Below, in pieces: positions 52,550 through 60,941 of a stretch of 64,000 bases of DNA. The DNA lies in assembly GCF_002094855.1 (NCBI RefSeq), contig NZ_ARYN01000001.1:248001-312000 (forward strand), in the 5' to 3' direction. The notes under the pieces were generated by a model that saw nothing but the letters and a program-made list of their open reading frames with translations, was not told where the DNA came from and made no database searches. The first letter of the stretch is position 1. Each line of letters opens with the position of its first letter. The translations under genes were made by a program, and so were the position numbers. Source of the DNA: Zunongwangia atlantica 22II14-10F7 (GTDB lineage: Bacteria > Bacteroidota > Bacteroidia > Flavobacteriales > Flavobacteriaceae).

Positions 52550-53086
52550 TTACTCAAATTTCCCCTGAAATTTAATCGCCTGTTCGATATGCGCCAGGTG
52601 ATGATTAGAATGCCAGGCATACATCCCGATAGCGGTTTTTAAAGTGAACTTTTGCTTTCTTTCTGGATGATAAAAAGTCTTTTGCAGTTCATTTTCGCTA
52701 AAATTCTCGATCAATTTTATCCAACGATGATGTAAACCTTCTAGCAATATCAAACTTTGGTTGATATCACACGAATAATCATCTAATTGTGCCCAGGCAG
52801 TTTCGTCATAACCTCTAATGGCAGGATCTTCTTCGGTTAAAGCGATTTTAAACCTGATGATACTGTTCATGTGACTATCGGCCAGATGATGAATCACCTG
52901 TTTTATTGTCCAGCCTTCAGGGCGATATTGCCAGGATAATTCTTCTTCAGAAAGATCTTTAGTAAGATTCGATATTTTGGCGGGTAATTCAGCAATGTCC
53001 TTAGTCCAGGTTTTAAGCTGTTGCGGAGTAATTTCCGCAGGATTTATAAAGATGCCAATGGGATATTTTAGTTGTTCGAGTGTCAT
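52550..53086 (-). CDS. DinB/YfiT-like putative bacillithiol S-transferase family protein
   Basis: A 178-residue protein (from ATG at 53086) of the DinB four-helix bundle, with metal-binding histidines in HHLADSHMNS and WHSNHHLAHIEQA. It matches YfiT/BstA proteins that transfer bacillithiol to electrophiles such as fosfomycin; the true substrate is unknown. A longer in-frame start at 53137 would add 17 residues (MGLHRDNLL and so on), but that extension is encoded by the third copy of the multi-hairpin repeat and lies outside the family's conserved N terminus (LKYPIG), so 53086 is preferred. Confidence 0.85.
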   Translation of the reverse strand: MTLEQLKYPIGIFINPAEITPQQLKTWTKDIAELPAKISNLTKDLSEEELSWQYRPEGWTIKQVIHHLADSHMNSIIRFKIALTEEDPAIRGYDETAWAQLDDYSCDINQSLILLEGLHHRWIKLIENFSENELQKTFYHPERKQKFTLKTAIGMYAWHSNHHLAHIEQAIKFQGKFE

Positions 53087-53112
53087 ATTGTTATGATTGA
53101 AAAACGAATTTA

Positions 53113-53206
53113 GTAAATTATCTCGGTGTAAGCCCACAAGATTTTTTTTGAAATAGATTTTTAATTTCGAGAGAAGCCTCGGGGTATTATACTCTTTGGC
53201 GGTGCC
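53113..53206 (-). repeat. Multi-hairpin dispersed repeat, copy 3
   Basis: On the minus strand the head (53206-53177) equals copy 1 except for GAGTA-TAA-TACCC (one unpaired position). The inner section GAGGCTTCTCTCGAAATTAAAA parallels GAGGCTTGCCTCAAAATTAAAA in copy 1, and the distal part continues to GTGGGCTTACACCGAGATAATTTACT. It begins directly after the terminator of the T9SS cargo gene and covers the region just upstream of the DinB-family gene. Confidence 0.75.
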
Positions 53207-53216
53207 AATAAAAAAG

Positions 53217-53246
53217 AAAATGCCGGGTAACCACTCCCGGCATTTT
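53217..53246 (-). terminator. Intrinsic terminator after the T9SS cargo gene
   Basis: The 11-bp stem AAAATGCCGGG (53217-53227) / CCCGGCATTTT (53236-53246) has an 8-nt loop. On the minus strand it is followed by CTTTTTTATT, and it lies 34 bp beyond the stop codon. Confidence 0.85.
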
Positions 53247-53279
53247 CACTCATAACTAACCTAACCAACTAACCAACCA

Positions 53280-55724
53280 TTAGTTTACGACTAATCCTAT
53301 TTGGGATTTATCTTTATTATCTACGATAATTATGCTGTTATAGATTCCCGGAGGCACACTTTTTAATTGAATTGGGACTTCTATTTTTCCGTTTTCCAGT
53401 TCATACTCCTTGTTATGCACCATTTTGCCGCCCATATCAAAGATCATCACTTTTACATTTTTTCCTGATTTTGGTAGCACCAAACTTGTATTATTTCTAA
53501 AAGGATTTGGGTAATTATAGGCTTTTTTTACAGGAGTATCCACTACCGCAATTGGATTTTCCTGTGAAGGAATTTCCCTAAAATTGGTAAACTGAACATT
53601 TTCGATGTTTACATTAAATTGCTGAAATGCGCTATAATTCCCTTGTACAGAAAATACTATTCCTTTTAATGGCTCGCCTTTAAAACTCTCAGAATCATTG
53701 CTGAAATCTGATAATCTTAAGTTGTAGATTTTTCCATCTTCATTGGTTTCTATAGCGTAGCGATATCTTTTATTCCAATCTGTTAAACCATCGGTAACCA
53801 GGATCACTTCAATAGGAAGATTGCTTTTAGAAGTAAATTCTAAGGCTTCAAATCCATCAGTATAAAACTGTTGATCTCCGGCCAGAACATTTCTGAAAAC
53901 ATTTAAAATTCCGTAGATTTCACCATTTACATTTACGTTTCTTTCTATCTGATAAGAATTGTTGCTGAAATTATGCAATTTCGCCTCTGTAATACTGAAG
54001 GAATTAATTTTGGTTTCAGCTTCAGAATAATCGATTCCCCAGGGGCCATCGGCTAAATAAAGTGCATCTGCTTTTGGTGAATTATTCCCCTGAATTTCTA
54101 AGCCTACATCAAATAAACTTCCGGCATTTATCAACACTTCTTCTTCATATTCAGCAGCTAAAGCGATGTTTTTATTGAAATCAGTTTCAGAAGCCACTTC
54201 AGTTGAACGAATATTTCCCTGGAAATTTACCGCCGTTGCACCCGAATTATTTTTGATGCGTAAATGTAATTGTCCGTTTTTATAAACTCCTTTCTTTACA
54301 AAAACACTCGGGATCTCACTTTCTTCAATATTAAAACTTAATCCATTTGTAGCTTTAAAGGTATCGATCACATGTTTAGCTAAAGTGCTTACCTGCCCCA
54401 TAGAGCCGCCCCAAATCTGGAAGTTTGCGTAATTTCCTTTTGGATAATCCCCAATATTCCAGAAGCTGTACAATTTGTTTCCACCAGAGCCATTAAGTTG
54501 AACAGAAAAATTAAGTGCATATTCTAATTGACCACTAGCTCTTAGAATTTTGATCATGATAATTTCGTGACCTGCTAATTTAATTGTTCTAATATCTTCT
54601 AAACTAGAGCTGTTTAATCGATCGCAAATTACTTTAGAGTGATCGTAAATTCCGTTATCTGTTAATGTAGCCAAAGCTGCAGCAACACGCATATCACCCT
54701 GATAATAGTCTACCGAGAAGATCTCTTTCGCATTAGTGATCGCTAAAAGATCTTCTGGGCTAGACTCATATGATTGCTCAGAGCCAAACATCCCGGTTTC
54801 TGGTAGTAGGGATTCCAGTTTAACCTGGGAGTTTTTCATAAATGGGCCCTGAGCTTTATATTTTGATTGTGTACGTTTATGATCTTTAAAGTTATTTTCT
54901 TTAATTCTGCTAAAATTTCTTTTAGCGATTAGAGAAGCTAAATCTCCATTACTTTCTAACCCTCCAAGGTTTGCAGAACTTACATCTGTAGCCGATTTAA
55001 TATCTACGTAATTAGCGGTTCTTATCGCATCGTAAGGATTAGCCGTTACGTAGAATAAAGCGTCATTAAAATCCTGATCACAGCTGGCATAATCACGACG
55101 AATGTCTTCGAAACCAAGGATTACTCGTTCGTTCTCTGGATCGGCCAGTAAAACATTATGCTTTCTTAATTCTGGATCGGCTTCTGGGTTATAATCAGGA
55201 TTAGAAAATACCTGCCAGTGACCACCGGTTACATAACCTTTCCAACCATTAGCTAAAAGCACCCAGCCAATACCGGTTCCTGCCTTAAAATCTCCAATTT
55301 TAACTTTATCTCCGGCATATAATCCGCCACCAGATCCCGCTCCAGAAACATTAGGGAAGATAATGGTGATATCCTTTGGTTCTGGTTTTGGTTGTTTTGG
55401 CGCATTAATATCGTAAGTATAAAAGCCTAGAACATTTTTATAACCAGCACCTTCTTTTACAAAAGTTACCCATACAGCAGCATCTTTATCCAATATAAGA
55501 TCGGTGTCATAACCTGCTGTAATGTAATGCGGATTATAATCTGGTACCGGATAACCTTCGGGTAATGCATCAGAAATCATTTGCATGGTTGCTGCACTTA
55601 TATTGTCGCGACCAACTAAATAGTTTGGAACACCTTGATCATCATAAGTACCCAAGAAGTTGTAATCCTGTGCTGTTCCGAAAAAAGAAACTAAAAGACA
55701 AAGAAAAAGTAATTTTTGCTTCAT
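53280..55724 (-). CDS. T9SS-secreted protein with DUF4114 domain
   Basis: An 814-residue secreted protein. Signal peptide LLFLCLLVSFFGTAQ (cleaved near 18). A DUF4114-type calcium-binding-like domain (about 170-230) is marked by LGFEDIRRDYASCDQDFNDALFYV. An LruC-like beta domain follows (about 480-720), and the C terminus (about 735-814) is a type A T9SS sorting domain: YNYPNPFRNNTSLVLP, KVMIFDMGGKMV and GIYNSIIIVD. The sorting domain directs export across the outer membrane and attachment or release at the surface. The role (adhesion or binding) is inference. It is monocistronic with its own terminator. Confidence 0.85.
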   Translation of the reverse strand: MKQKLLFLCLLVSFFGTAQDYNFLGTYDDQGVPNYLVGRDNISAATMQMISDALPEGYPVPDYNPHYITAGYDTDLILDKDAAVWVTFVKEGAGYKNVLGFYTYDINAPKQPKPEPKDITIIFPNVSGAGSGGGLYAGDKVKIGDFKAGTGIGWVLLANGWKGYVTGGHWQVFSNPDYNPEADPELRKHNVLLADPENERVILGFEDIRRDYASCDQDFNDALFYVTANPYDAIRTANYVDIKSATDVSSANLGGLESNGDLASLIAKRNFSRIKENNFKDHKRTQSKYKAQGPFMKNSQVKLESLLPETGMFGSEQSYESSPEDLLAITNAKEIFSVDYYQGDMRVAAALATLTDNGIYDHSKVICDRLNSSSLEDIRTIKLAGHEIIMIKILRASGQLEYALNFSVQLNGSGGNKLYSFWNIGDYPKGNYANFQIWGGSMGQVSTLAKHVIDTFKATNGLSFNIEESEIPSVFVKKGVYKNGQLHLRIKNNSGATAVNFQGNIRSTEVASETDFNKNIALAAEYEEEVLINAGSLFDVGLEIQGNNSPKADALYLADGPWGIDYSEAETKINSFSITEAKLHNFSNNSYQIERNVNVNGEIYGILNVFRNVLAGDQQFYTDGFEALEFTSKSNLPIEVILVTDGLTDWNKRYRYAIETNEDGKIYNLRLSDFSNDSESFKGEPLKGIVFSVQGNYSAFQQFNVNIENVQFTNFREIPSQENPIAVVDTPVKKAYNYPNPFRNNTSLVLPKSGKNVKVMIFDMGGKMVHNKEYELENGKIEVPIQLKSVPPGIYNSIIIVDNKDKSQIGLVVN

Positions 55725-55973
55725 GATCTGGCTGATTTATATCACGAAAATAGATCAGCTTTAGGCTTTTACCTTTCCTAAATCGACAGGCTATTTTTTA
55801 GTGTCGATGAATGGTTTAAAGTCTAGGACGAGTTGTCTTATGAGAAAATTGAATTGTAGGATGAACAGTTTAAATAGAATGATTGGGTAATAAAGTATCG
55901 AAATAAGGTATAATTAGGCTAAGTTTATAGTTCTAGTTTTCCGTTTTTATTAGTTCTTAAATGAACTAACCAA

Positions 55974-58745
55974 ATGTCATATTATACAAAAATCGCCACT
56001 ATTTTTTTGGTTGCTGTTTGTGTTTTGCAAATATCCTGCGTTTCAGAAAAGGAAGCAGAATCTAACAAAATCGACCTTTCTGGAGAATGGAGTCTTCGAT
56101 TAGATTCTCTAGATACTGGCGCCAAGGAAAATTGGCAAATGGCCTGGGAAAATGAGAACCAAAAAGTACAATTGCCCGGAACTTTAGATGAAGCCGGGAT
56201 CGGTACAAAAGATACTCTTACGCCTGCGCTCAATAATTATGTGCTATCTAGCTTAACACGTAAACGACAGTATATTGGGAAAGCCTGGTATCAAAAGCAA
56301 ATTGAAATACCGAAGAAATGGGAAGGGAAATCTTTGTCGCTTAATTTGGAAAGAGTTTTATGGAAATCTACTGTTTTTGTGAACGGAGAAGAAGTAGGCT
56401 CTAAAGAGAGTTTGATCGGGAATCACCAATATGAGCCTTCAAACCTAAAAGCTGGCGAGAATACGATTAGTATTTTAATTGATAATTCAGATTTCTACCC
56501 AGATGTAAATGTGATTGGCGATCGTTATCCGGTAAAAGTAAATCAGGAAATGGCTCACGCTTATACCAATCATACTCAAATTAAATGGAATGGTATTTTA
56601 GGAGATATTTCTATTACGCCTGTTAGCCAAAAGATTTTTAAAAATGTTGAGGTTTATCCTGATACTAAAACTGGTAATTTGAATATTGAAGTTACTACAG
56701 ATAGCATTATTTCTAAGCCAATTTCAGTAGAAGTTTTAGATAGCGAGGGAGCTTCAGTTATTTCAGAATCTATTTCAGATTATTCCGAAGAAGAAAATAA
56801 AATTCAATTTCAGTTTTCTGTAAAAGGAATTTTAGAAGAGTGGGACGAATTTAATCCGCAGCTTTATACGGTTCAGGTAGGTACTGAAGAAGAAAAGATC
56901 ACCAAGACTTTTGGATATCGTAGCTTAAGTCATGATGGCGGAGAACTTACGCTAAATGATCACCGAATCTTTTTACGTGGAAATTTAGAATGTGTGATTT
57001 TCCCTTTAACCGGCCGTCCGCCAATGCAAAAACAAGAGTGGTTAGATCTTTATCAAAAAGCTAAGGCTTACGGTTTAAATCATTTTAGATTTCATTCCTG
57101 GTGTCCTCCTGAAGCTGCTTTTGCTGCAGCCGATGAGATTGGAATGTACCTTCAGATAGAATTACCACACTGGAGTTTAAAAGTTGGGGAAGACGAAAAA
57201 ACTTGGCAATTTTTAGAAAGCGAAGCCGATAAGATCATTGCAGATTATGGGCATCATCCTTCGTTTCTATTTATGTCTATGGGGAACGAGTTAGAAGGAA
57301 ACTTTGATTTGCTAAATAATCTGGTTTCAGAATTAAAAGAGAAAGACACTAGACATTTGTATGCAACTACGAGTTTTTCATTTCAGCAACCTGTAGGAAC
57401 TCGTCCAGAAAAAGAAGATGAATTTTTTGTAACGCAGTGGACCGATAAAGGATGGATAAGAGGACAAGGTGTTTTTAATGAATACAGCCCTAATTTTAAA
57501 ACCGATTATACCGCGAATAGCGAACATATTAACGTACCTCTAATTTCTCACGAAATTGGGCAATACTCGGTGTATCCAGATGTTAACGAGATCGAGGATT
57601 ATACCGGAGTTTTAAAGCCATCAAACTTTATAGCCGTTAAAGAAGATCTGGAAAAGAAAGGTTTATTGTCGCTGGCTCCAGATTTTACCAAAGCTTCTGG
57701 TAAACTGGCAGCGATGCTTTATAAAGAAGAAATTGAAAGAGCTCTTAAAACACCTTCTTTTGATGGTTTTCAGTTATTGCAATTGCAAGATTTCCCGGGG
57801 CAGGGGACAGCATTGGTTGGACTTTTAAATGCATTTTGGGAATCCAAAGGAGCTATTAGTGCAGAAGAATTCAGCAAATTTAATAGTCCTTTGATTCCCC
57901 TGGCTCGATTTGAAAAAGCTATCTATAAAAGTGGAGAACAATTTAAAGCTGAACTGGAAGTGGCTAATTTTTACAAAGAGCTGAAGGGTCAAGAATTAGT
58001 TGCGAGTCTAACCAATAATAAAGGTGAAGTTGTTGCTGAAGAAAAGCTTGAAAATGTAAATCTATCTATAGGGAATAATACTGCTTTAGGTAATCTTCAA
58101 GTAGCAGTAAATGTTAGGAAGGCTGAAGAGTGGGAACTTAAAATAAAAGTAGCGGGAACCGACTTTGAAAACAGCTGGCCGGTTTGGGTTTATCCTGAAG
58201 AGATTACAAAACCAGAAAGCGATGTTTATGTAACAGCTTCTTTTGTTGAAGCAGATCAACTTTTAAAACAAGGCAAAAAAGTATTGCTAAACCCTGCTTT
58301 AGACGATTTAAACGGAGTAGAAGGTAGGTTTGTGCCGGTATTTTGGAGTCCGGTGCATTTTCCAGATCAGCCAGGTACCATGGGACTTTTAATCGATACT
58401 GAACACAAGGCACTAGAAAATTTTCCAACCCAAGAATATACCCAATGGCAATGGTGGGATCTATGTAAACAGTCTAAATCGATAATATTAGATGATATTT
58501 TAGTGAAACCAATTGTGCGAGTGATCGATAATTTTGTAACCAATCACAGTATGGGGAATTTATTTGAAGTAAAAGTAGGAGACGGGAAACTACTGTTTTC
58601 TTCGATAGATCTTCAAAAAAATCTAAAAGAAAGGCCTGCAGCACAGCAGTTAAAGAATAGTTTGATTCAGTATATGAATTCAGATCAATTTACCCCGCAG
58701 CAAGAAGTAAAATTTGAAGATTTACAAAAAGCTACAAAGAAATAA
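55974..58745 (+). CDS. Glycoside hydrolase family 2 enzyme, lipoprotein
   Basis: A 923-residue exported hydrolase with lipobox LQISC (Cys22). The N-terminal sugar-binding jelly roll (about 33-215; LSGEWSLRLDSL), an Ig-like domain (about 220-320) and a TIM barrel (about 325-620) are recognisable. The acid/base is E439 (SMGNELEGN) and the nucleophile E527 (ISHEIGQYS). Beyond 620 there is a long C-terminal beta region with the DPWW-like QWQWWDLC motif. Lipid anchoring places it at the periplasm or surface for degrading host or algal glycans. Sugar specificity (beta-galactosidase, glucuronidase or mannosidase) cannot be decided. Confidence 0.87.
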   Translation: MSYYTKIATIFLVAVCVLQISCVSEKEAESNKIDLSGEWSLRLDSLDTGAKENWQMAWENENQKVQLPGTLDEAGIGTKDTLTPALNNYVLSSLTRKRQYIGKAWYQKQIEIPKKWEGKSLSLNLERVLWKSTVFVNGEEVGSKESLIGNHQYEPSNLKAGENTISILIDNSDFYPDVNVIGDRYPVKVNQEMAHAYTNHTQIKWNGILGDISITPVSQKIFKNVEVYPDTKTGNLNIEVTTDSIISKPISVEVLDSEGASVISESISDYSEEENKIQFQFSVKGILEEWDEFNPQLYTVQVGTEEEKITKTFGYRSLSHDGGELTLNDHRIFLRGNLECVIFPLTGRPPMQKQEWLDLYQKAKAYGLNHFRFHSWCPPEAAFAAADEIGMYLQIELPHWSLKVGEDEKTWQFLESEADKIIADYGHHPSFLFMSMGNELEGNFDLLNNLVSELKEKDTRHLYATTSFSFQQPVGTRPEKEDEFFVTQWTDKGWIRGQGVFNEYSPNFKTDYTANSEHINVPLISHEIGQYSVYPDVNEIEDYTGVLKPSNFIAVKEDLEKKGLLSLAPDFTKASGKLAAMLYKEEIERALKTPSFDGFQLLQLQDFPGQGTALVGLLNAFWESKGAISAEEFSKFNSPLIPLARFEKAIYKSGEQFKAELEVANFYKELKGQELVASLTNNKGEVVAEEKLENVNLSIGNNTALGNLQVAVNVRKAEEWELKIKVAGTDFENSWPVWVYPEEITKPESDVYVTASFVEADQLLKQGKKVLLNPALDDLNGVEGRFVPVFWSPVHFPDQPGTMGLLIDTEHKALENFPTQEYTQWQWWDLCKQSKSIILDDILVKPIVRVIDNFVTNHSMGNLFEVKVGDGKLLFSSIDLQKNLKERPAAQQLKNSLIQYMNSDQFTPQQEVKFEDLQKATKK

Positions 58746-58777
58746 GCTAGTTTAGTTGCTTATATTGTTGATTAGAG

Positions 58778-58802
58778 AGGCCTGTTTTTTAAAAACAGGC
58801 CT
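58778..58802 (+). terminator. Intrinsic terminator after the GH2 gene
   Basis: The stem AGGCCTGTT (58778-58786) / AACAGGCCT (58794-58802), extendable by A-T pairs through the loop, is followed by TTTTTT on the plus strand, 33 bp after the GH2 stop. Confidence 0.9.
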
Positions 58803-58816
58803 TTTTTATTCATGTA

Positions 58817-59008
58817 TTAATCCAAAAGATTAACCACCACGATTAGCACATAATTATCACGCCTATTTAATGAAAGGTCTACAGATTGAATGTGATATTC
58901 GCCATCTAGATGACTTAGCATTCTATCTTTTATAAGACTTTCGATCACAAATGGATTTTCGAAGTCTATGGGCTCTAAGATTTCCAGGTTAAAGGTTTTG
59001 TTATTCAT
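58817..59008 (-). CDS. Conserved 63-aa small protein, paralogue B
   Basis: A 63-residue protein homologous along its whole length to the protein at 23437-23628: NLEILEPIDFENPF, an isoleucine/lysine-rich helix, MLSHLDGEY and SLNRRDNYVLIV are shared with small substitutions. No membrane segment or signal is seen, and there is no known domain. The gene is monocistronic between the GH2 terminator and a long non-coding stretch. A perfect 14-bp dyad (59046-59059) stands 38 bp ahead of the start and may be an operator. Function unknown. Confidence 0.75.
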   Translation of the reverse strand: MNNKTFNLEILEPIDFENPFVIESLIKDRMLSHLDGEYHIQSVDLSLNRRDNYVLIVVVNLLD

Positions 59009-59045
59009 TTTTCAATTTTTTTTGATAAAACTTTGTAAGGTTAAT

Positions 59046-59059
59046 GTGTATTTATACAC
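59046..59059. promoter_or_regulatory. Dyad upstream of the 63-aa gene (operator candidate)
   Basis: GTGTAT-TT-ATACAC is a perfect 6+6 dyad 38 bp in front of the ATG at 59008 on the minus strand. Its size fits a dimeric helix-turn-helix repressor site. Nothing similar is seen upstream of the paralogue at 23437, so regulation may differ. Confidence 0.35.
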
Positions 59060-59253
59060 TTTATTGTAGTACGGATACTAATTTTTTTTGAAGAAGTATA
59101 AAATCTGTTTACAAGCTGAAATTGTAAGATTTTAAATCAAATTTTTAGTGTTCTTAGGTTTAGGATGTTTTTTAATTTCCGCAGAAAAAGCAAACCTAAT
59201 ATTGATTTAACATTTGGTAACTTTCGTATAACTTTTAAAGCCTTAATCCCACA

Positions 59254-59261
59254 TATTTTTG
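59254..59261 (+). promoter_or_regulatory. Orphan −7 promoter element before a possible small RNA
   Basis: TATTTTTG is an exact TAnnTTTG match followed by CATC, the same downstream sequence as at the tRNA-Ser promoter. No −33 TTG is obvious within 17-23 bp upstream. Expected start near 59267-59268. Confidence 0.45.
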
Positions 59262-59266
59262 CATCA

Positions 59267-59344
59267 ACAAAAGACTTTTCTTCATATTTTTAACAGTTTA
59301 GTGCATTAAAAGTGGGAAGGCGTAGTTTCCTTCTCACTTTTTTT
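59267..59344 (+). ncRNA. Candidate small RNA (about 78 nt)
   Basis: It begins just after the orphan −7 element and ends in a strong hairpin (AAAGTGGGAAGG 59309-59320, loop CGTAGTTT, CCTTCTCACTTT 59329-59340, one G-T pair) followed by a T tract. No plus-strand gene lies upstream of this terminator in 59009-59267 and no minus-strand gene ends here, so its own transcription unit is the simplest explanation. It matches no RNA family I know (not SRP, tmRNA or 6S by visible motifs). Alternatively it could be a leader or attenuator of the GDPD gene 115 bp downstream. Confidence 0.45.
59309..59344 (+). terminator. Orphan intrinsic terminator
   Basis: A 12-bp stem (59309-59320 with 59329-59340) containing one G-T pair, 8-nt loop, followed by T residues up to 59344. 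It is the 3' end of the candidate small RNA or an attenuator ahead of the GDPD gene. Confidence 0.75.
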
Positions 59345-59459
59345 AAAAATTCAAGAAAAAGAAAAAAAGTGAGTCAATAAATGACCAGAATCATAATTTG
59401 GAATAGCTTAAAAAAATACTTTTCGGTTACTAAAAATTGCGGAGAGATTTAGTTGAATT

Positions 59460-60329
59460 ATGAGATATAAAATTTTAATCGTATTTCTTTTAATATTCGA
59501 ATGTTGCAAGGCACAATCCTTTAATTCTTTCGATTATGCCAAACAGCATCTTTTAGATCCATCACCGGCAGTTATATTAGTTGCATCGCATCGCGGGATG
59601 CACATTAATTATCCAGAAAATTCTATTGCTGCTATCCAGGACGCCATCGATCATCATATCGATATTGTAGAAATAGACGTGCAAATTACCAGAGATGGTA
59701 TTCCTGTTCTTATGCACGATGAAGAAATAGACCGAACTACAACCGGATCTGGGAAAGTGAAAAAAATGAATTATGCTGAAATTTGCGAATTTAGGCTACT
59801 GGATAAAAATGGCAGGGAAACCGAGTTTTATGTGCCAAGCCTTGCCGAAGTTTTAGAGCTAAGTAAAAATAAGATTTTACTTGATATAGATCTAAAATTA
59901 AAAACCAGGTATTTAAAAAATGTGGCACAGGTTATAGAAGAGCAACAGGCGTTAAATTCGGTTTTCTTTTATCATGGGAAGCATTCAGTATTAAAAAAGC
60001 TAGAGAAATACCTGCCTTCAGCAATGCGAATGACAAAAGTTAGCGCAAATAGAAGAGCAGTAAAAAGAGCAATGCTTAAGGTAGATCCAGAGATTGTTCA
60101 TTTAGGGAAATCTGAGAAGGATCGTGATCCTGTTTTCATTAAAAATGTTCAGGAATATTATAGAAAACCTGTTTTTGCCAATGCTTTGGGAAAATTAGAT
60201 GTAGAGGCTGAAAAGAATCCAGATACCTTAAATTATTTTATCGATAAAGGAATTAACGTGATCCAAACCGATAGGCCAGATCTGGTTTTAGAATATTTAA
60301 TTGCCAGAGGTAAGCATTTTAAGTTTTAG
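59460..60329 (+). CDS. Exported glycerophosphodiester phosphodiesterase family protein
   Basis: A 289-residue protein with a signal peptide (ILIVFLLIFECCKAQ, cleaved near 20). The GDPD active site is complete: SHRGMHINYPENS (His, Arg and Glu), VEIDVQIT (Glu and Asp), LMHDEEIDRTT (His and Asp), LLDIDLK in the middle and GINVIQTDRPDLV near the C terminus. It hydrolyses glycerophosphodiesters to glycerol-3-phosphate plus alcohol, or a related phosphodiester, in the periplasm. It is monocistronic. The 115-bp leader follows an orphan terminator. Confidence 0.88.
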   Translation: MRYKILIVFLLIFECCKAQSFNSFDYAKQHLLDPSPAVILVASHRGMHINYPENSIAAIQDAIDHHIDIVEIDVQITRDGIPVLMHDEEIDRTTTGSGKVKKMNYAEICEFRLLDKNGRETEFYVPSLAEVLELSKNKILLDIDLKLKTRYLKNVAQVIEEQQALNSVFFYHGKHSVLKKLEKYLPSAMRMTKVSANRRAVKRAMLKVDPEIVHLGKSEKDRDPVFIKNVQEYYRKPVFANALGKLDVEAEKNPDTLNYFIDKGINVIQTDRPDLVLEYLIARGKHFKF

Positions 60330-60413
60330 AATAGGTTTTCTTTCTACGGAAAAAAGGATCTAAAAAGTTCAAAAATCAGTAGTACTAATATTGGAGGTTT
60401 TAGAGCACTTTTT

Positions 60414-60941
60414 TTAAGACTGAATAATTTTTTGTGAGAAATCTTCCACGCGTTGCCAATCTGTAAATTCTATTGGTTTTTCGGTTTTTGTTGGGCCATG
60501 CGTCATTTTCATAATCATTTTGATTAGAATTCGGTCTATAAATGAATAAGATTGATAATCTAAACGCCCGGCAAAGACATCGATTAATTTTGGCTGCCAA
60601 TCGATACTATTAAAAAATTTAATTACATAAGGATTGGTGTCAAATCGACTTTTCTCTGGTTTTCTGGCCACTAAATTAACCGAAAAGAAAGCCGAATTAG
60701 TCTGTTCCAATTCTGTTTGGTGATTTTCGATAAATTCAACTACATTTTTATTATGCTTTCCATACCTGATACTGGCACCAATAATAAAATTAGAATAATT
60801 AGAGATCGAGTTGTCAAAATTGGCAAGATCAAATAATTCGGTCTTAAAACCTGCATTTTCAATATGGCGGGCGATTCTTTTGCAAATTTTAAGCGTATGG
60901 CCATCTACAGTAGAATATAATATTCCCACTCTTTTTTCCAT
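60414..60941 (-). CDS. hemG: Menaquinone-dependent protoporphyrinogen IX dehydrogenase
   Basis: A 175-residue flavodoxin-fold protein. The FMN phosphate-binding loop is ILYSTVDGHTLKICKRI (about 7-23) and the second loop GASIRYGKHNKN. The FFSVNLVARKPEK segment and the membrane-associated long insert near 90-150 (GRLDYQSYSFIDRILIKMIMKMTHG) are characteristic of HemG. It oxidises protoporphyrinogen IX to protoporphyrin IX, passing electrons to menaquinone, for heme synthesis. Length matches E. coli HemG (about 180). It is monocistronic. Confidence 0.9.
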   Translation of the reverse strand: MEKRVGILYSTVDGHTLKICKRIARHIENAGFKTELFDLANFDNSISNYSNFIIGASIRYGKHNKNVVEFIENHQTELEQTNSAFFSVNLVARKPEKSRFDTNPYVIKFFNSIDWQPKLIDVFAGRLDYQSYSFIDRILIKMIMKMTHGPTKTEKPIEFTDWQRVEDFSQKIIQS

